Assembly: GCF_036669915.1 (NCBI RefSeq)
Contig: NC_089313.1
Location: 17,670,662-17,734,661 of the forward strand
From: Pocillopora verrucosa
Lineage: Eukaryota; Cnidaria; Anthozoa; Scleractinia; Pocilloporidae
Direction: 5' to 3'
Length of the DNA: 64,000 bases
How positions within the stretch are numbered: the stretch's first letter is position 1; every line of letters begins with the position of its first letter. The position numbers were made by a program, and so were the translations under genes. Below the pieces are notes generated by a model. That model saw only the letters and a list, made by a program, of their open reading frames with translations. It did not search any database and was not told where the DNA came from. Shown in pieces: positions 60,101-64,000 of the stretch.

Positions 60101-63100
60101 AGCTAATAAGTAATATAATAATAAGTTATAAACTGGGCTGAAGTGTTTTGTTAATGGTAGTATGATCCTTTCAAGAACTAATTTCATGGAAAGAGACATT
60201 TATGATTTGCCCTCTTTATAAACTGTGTAAATTGTAGTTATATTCTTTCCTTTATAGATTTATTTCACACACCACTTTGTGATGAAAATTGCAGTATTTC
60301 CCATCATCACCTTATCTTGACATTGTTGAACACCTCAAACAGATTGTGTTCCAAAAGACGAGCAAACAGTTTTTTGGTGCTTTTGGAAAATACTAAAGTC
60401 AACTTCCTCAAATGTGTGAAGAAGAACCTCATGCAGGGTCTTTGCAAGGATAATGATCTCTGCAATGATTTGGAAATTTTCCAGTATCCACTGATTCATG
60501 TAGCAGCACTGCTATTAAAGTACACAGCGGTAGACATGCTGAATTATCTTGGATTTAAACTGGACTCCTGCTCCCAGAGAACAGGTGAGTTTCCCCTGCA
60601 TGCAACTCTTCGTCACTGCTACGATGCTGGTGTGAAAGTTTACAAGTCACCTGGGTACTTTGAGAGGCTTTTTCCTAAGGTGTTTGAATGTCTTTCCAAG
60701 GATATTAGTTTGTTGAAGCTACTGTCACAGCAAGATAGAAATGGAAATACACCTCTACATGTTGCAGCTAAGAAGATTATTGAAAGACCAGGTCCCATCA
60801 CAACATCGGCAAACATAATAGTACCATCAAGTCCTGATTCCACTCAAGAATGTCACTCTTGCAGTTCCCAAGCTCAACCAACTACTCAGGTGTCTTTAGG
60901 TTGCAACTCAGGAGCAAGGATTACAACAATCCACCAACACAGAGCTAATTTTTACATAGGTTGTTTGGTTTACATTTTCTTAAAACTCCGTGAAGTTGCT
61001 ACAGAAAATCGTAAAGTTGTCCTCAGTGTAGTCAAACCTGTACTCACAGTTACAAACAAGGAAGGAGAAACATTTTTGCAAATCATGTGCAAAGAGCATC
61101 ACATTGCCATGAATGGTATAGTTTCATTGCTTGCCAATTTCCCCCTCCCTGTGTTTTATAACTGCATTAAGCAGTGTATTCCAAAAGACTGTTGGCCTGA
61201 CATTGTTAAGAACCGGCACCTCCATGAAGAACATGAGATTGACTGTGGGTCGAATCAAAATGAACCTGTGTCGTCTCCCCTGGAAGTGTCCATGCCACCA
61301 GAGAAAGAAAGAGGTAACTTTACCAAAAGTGTTAATTAGTATATTGAAAGACTGAAACTGTGGTGATGTCTTTGTAATCATTGAACATTGAACATTCCCA
61401 AATTGAATTGTAATCTTAGATGTTTACAATGGTAATAGGACCAAGTTGAGTCCAATTCGGTCTGTAATCATACAAGTGATTAACAAAATTGGACGAGCAT
61501 GAAGCAGGAGTCCAATTTGTTAATCATGAGAATGATTACAGACAGAATTGGACAACAAGAAGTCCTGTTAGCAATTAATCATAACCATTTCTATTTTCCC
61601 CTAGGAAATACACCTAGAACAATTATCTCCAGTGGAGACAATGCATTTTGTTTGACATTCCTCCATTTTGTAAATTCCCTAGTTTTTCTTTGGATAAGTG
61701 GTTGTTGCTATGGTTATTGTGATAATTTCTGTGATTGGTGGACTAGTGGAGTGGACTTAGTATGATTGGCTGCTTCAACTGTCTGATTACAGGAGTGCCA
61801 TTACAGCCAACTATCCGATTACACTGTCTTATTACAATTGTACAGAATGATTAGTGAAAAATGAAGCTGTGAATACACCGATAATATTTGAGGAATTTGT
61901 AATGGTTATGATTAAGGGAAGAATAATACCTAAAAACTCAGGGAAAGACTGTTCAAGAAAAAAATGAGAAACATCAATCAACACAACCACATTGGGATTT
62001 GAGATGTTTTGCTTGATTCTAGACCATCATTTGTGGCAAGCTCTTCACCAGTGCACCGTACTTGCCCTGCTCATGATGTAACTTTTGTGATTTTCCTGCA
62101 CAATATTAATTCAGGATGATTTCTCTAAATGCTCTTGAATTCCTGGATGGCACCTCTTTGAGTGCTGTATTTCTACCTACACTAAGATAAACTCAAGGAG
62201 GTCCACAATATGAGAAAAATAATTTTTTTTTGGTGTAGTGGTTAATTTTCAGTAGTGGATTGAAACTCAAGGAGGTCCACAATATGAGAAAAATAATTTT
62301 TTTTTGGTGTAGTGGTTAATTTTCAGTAGTGGATTGATCTAGGTTGCTCCTGGAAAACCATTTGAGATTTAAAAGCTTAAGCACTAGCAGACAAGCCTAA
62401 ATTTAACTGTACAACAATCTGATTTTGTTAGACTCCTATTTCATGTGCTTAAAGAATGGTTGTTGCTTACAAACTTATAGTGAAACAGTTTAATGACCAT
62501 GAAATTAAAGGCACAGATCAAGCTAGAAAAAACAGGCATTAAGAACTTCTGTGGCTGGTTGAGTCAAGACATATTTTGTACTACATGATTATATCTTCTG
62601 TGTGTGGTGCTATCATCAACTGCATGTGCACTTTATTTTTCATTAGGAGCACAACCTTCCAAACCAGAGTCACCCAAGCCATCTTCAGATGTTATTTTTT
62701 CAGAAACACCTGTGACTGTCTCCCCCTTAGCAGAGGTGTCCATAGCTGAAGAGTCCATTTCTGTTCCCTCTCCAGCCACACCCCTACACAGCAGTGCTAG
62801 TGCAATATCACAAAGTTCAGGTTCCGGTGTGGGCAACCTCAACTCAGTTCTTACACCACTGGTAGCAAACCCTGTGCACACCACACTGAGACCAACAACT
62901 AAACGGAAGATCATTGAAGCATTAAAGGAAGAGTACACAGAGAGATTGGAATTGGCTGTGAAGGGGAGGCATGAAGTTGAGGAAGACATCTCTAAGCACA
63001 AGTCTAAGACAAAAGAACTCACAGAGTCTATCGTTAAGAGAAAGGCTCAAGTGGAAAAGCTGGAAAAAGAACTGCAGGAGATGCAAAAGGAAATGTGGCA

Positions 63101-63254
63101 CAAGAATCAGGCCATTCAAGCTCTGGAGAGCAGCCTTGAGCAGTTTACAAAAGAAGAGGCAGAACTGAAAAAAAATCTCCTTATTCTCCAAGAGGCAGAT
63201 CCTGAGCCACCTGCCAAGAAGAATAGAAGTGAGGAAAGCAGCTGCTGTGAATAG
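54155..63254 (+). CDS. Unrecognised protein: three ankyrin-like modules, AT-hook, coiled coil
   Basis: Six coding exons: 54155-54230, 54749-55699, 56383-57540, 58664-59581, 60258-61313 and 62647-63254. All five introns are phase 1, and the exons join to 1588 residues. Exons 2 (residues 26-342), 3 (343-728) and 5 (1035-1386) are diverged copies of one module. Each opens with HT-x-LC-x3-C-x3-HH (Cys54, Cys58, His62, His63; Cys444, Cys448, His452, His453; Cys1042, Cys1046, His1050, His1051) and goes on to ankyrin-like helices such as LPLLHLVSMFGKYEAVEWLL, ETPLHVAARYF and NGNTPLHVAAKKII. Exon 4 (729-1034) is Gln/Pro/Ser-rich with a SUMO consensus IKQE (Lys874) and an AT-hook HRRRRGRPC (975-983). 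Exon 6 has a Ser/Pro-rich start, a coiled coil (about 1475-1570) and a basic PAKKNR. I infer a nuclear, DNA- or chromatin-associated scaffold. I do not recognise a named family, and no enzyme motif is visible. Confidence 0.85.
58485..58523. repeat. Poly-T tract
   Basis: Nearly uninterrupted Ts over about 39 bases in intron 3 of the repeated-module gene. Low complexity, prone to length variation; it may extend the polypyrimidine region of the intron, although it lies 140 bases before the acceptor. Confidence 0.85.
59927..60106. repeat. Dispersed MITE-like repeat, family A, copy 3
   Basis: In intron 4 of the repeated-module gene. It starts TTAAACCTTGAAACTCTCAG and ends TTTTGAGAGTTAAGGAGC, with the internal words ATGTAACTTCTC and ACACCAAACTCTGGTTACTAA shared with the other family A copies. 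Confidence 0.75.
61450..61553. repeat. Hairpin-forming inverted repeat, about 44-base arms
   Basis: Arm 1 (61450-61494) and arm 2 (61510-61553) are near-perfect reverse complements around a 15-base loop. Each arm also begins GTCCAATT and ends AATTGGAC, so shorter palindromes are nested. It lies in intron 5 of the repeated-module gene and is probably a small foldback element. Confidence 0.85.
62189..62338. repeat. Perfect tandem duplication, period 75 bases
   Basis: Two adjacent copies (62189-62263 and 62264-62338) starting AAACTCAAGGAGGTCCACAA and ending AGTAGTGGATTG. I see no mismatch between them. It lies in intron 5 of the repeated-module gene. Confidence 0.9.
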
Positions 63255-64000
63255 TAAAATGAGTGAAAAACAGGAAAACTCAAAGGAAAGATAGTCTTAT
63301 AGTTATTCTGACAGCAAATAATTTCACATCACCAGGCCTTGTGCCTTACAGTCCATTTTCTTAAAAAGGAAGGCATCCTTAAGGCAATGATTCTGATGCA
63401 GTCAGAAATTTTTCAAGTCCCCTTTTGGAAACAAAGGGTTTTAATGTTCACATTTCTGATAAAAGAATAATTCTTACAAGATCTCTCCTAGTAGGATGCT
63501 CCTTAACTGATTGATAGGATTATTATACAAAGCTTGTGGAGGGATTACATACTGCATGTGATTCACCAGGCTCCTTGATTTCACATTTTGAAAATCAGGG
63601 ATAGAGGAAATAAAATGGATTGTGACATCAGCCATAGGACAAAGGACATTGACAATTATATTTTAAAGGAGACTGAGCGAACCAGCTGGTCCATGTTGGA
63701 CATTACATTATTATTGATATTTACCTGATTTTTCACATCACTAATTTTAATTAATCTAGAAAACTAAAGTAGGATTTAGTCTGCGTGATGATAGCAGTGA
63801 AATTTTAATTGAATCACTGCCTTTTCGTTTTTATCGTTATTAATATTAAGAGCCCTGCTCTTTAAAGTCCCTGATGGGATTTTGACATCTCTTACATTAA
63901 TTCCTTTTGGTAGAGCTGAAAACAAAAGATTCTGTGGAGGGCACAGTTCTGTGCCTTTGCTAAAGCATTGACCAAAAGTTATGACTACATGCATTTATAC
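63255..64000 (+). other. 3' trailer of the repeated-module gene and spacer
   Basis: Non-coding to the window end. AATAAA at 63609-63614, about 355 bases after the stop, is the likeliest poly(A) signal. Confidence 0.45.

Overview
This is a eukaryotic window: intron-rich, AT-rich animal DNA carrying one or two long introns per kilobase of coding sequence. Domain content and repeat style suggest an anthozoan cnidarian, most likely a stony coral. The genes are conserved across metazoans, the P2X receptor and neuroglobin-like globin fit a non-bilaterian animal, and the introns are full of small dispersed inverted-repeat elements. The species assignment is inference. All exon models were read by hand from splice signals and reading-frame continuity; no alignment was run.

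Layout: IFT20 (+, 108-2140); a neuroglobin/globin-X-like globin with a predicted myristoylated N-terminus (-, 6072-3251); an intergenic region ending in an internally deleted non-LTR retrotransposon (about 9080-10320); a PIPOX-like peroxisomal sarcosine/pipecolate oxidase (+, 10734-14908); mitochondrial ribosomal protein S23 (+, 15893-18707); N-acylglucosamine 2-epimerase RENBP (-, 25098-19795); BCAS3 with 20 coding exons (-, 40090-29745); a P2X ATP-gated channel with 12 coding exons (-, 50569-43442); a decayed LINE (about 51150-52818); and a six-exon gene for an unrecognised 1588-residue protein (+, 54155-63254).

The last gene is the most unusual item. All five of its introns are phase 1. 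Three large exons (2, 3 and 5) each encode a diverged copy of one module: a C-x3-C-x3-H-H motif followed by ankyrin-like repeats. The other exons add a Gln/Pro-rich linker with an AT-hook and a SUMO consensus site, and a C-terminal coiled coil. It looks like a nuclear or chromatin scaffold grown by exon duplication; I cannot match it to a named family.

The rest is housekeeping (ciliary transport, mitochondrial translation, amino-acid and aminosugar metabolism, autophagy/cytoskeleton, purinergic signalling) with no evident functional clustering, as expected for an animal chromosome. At least four families of short dispersed repeats occupy introns and spacers.
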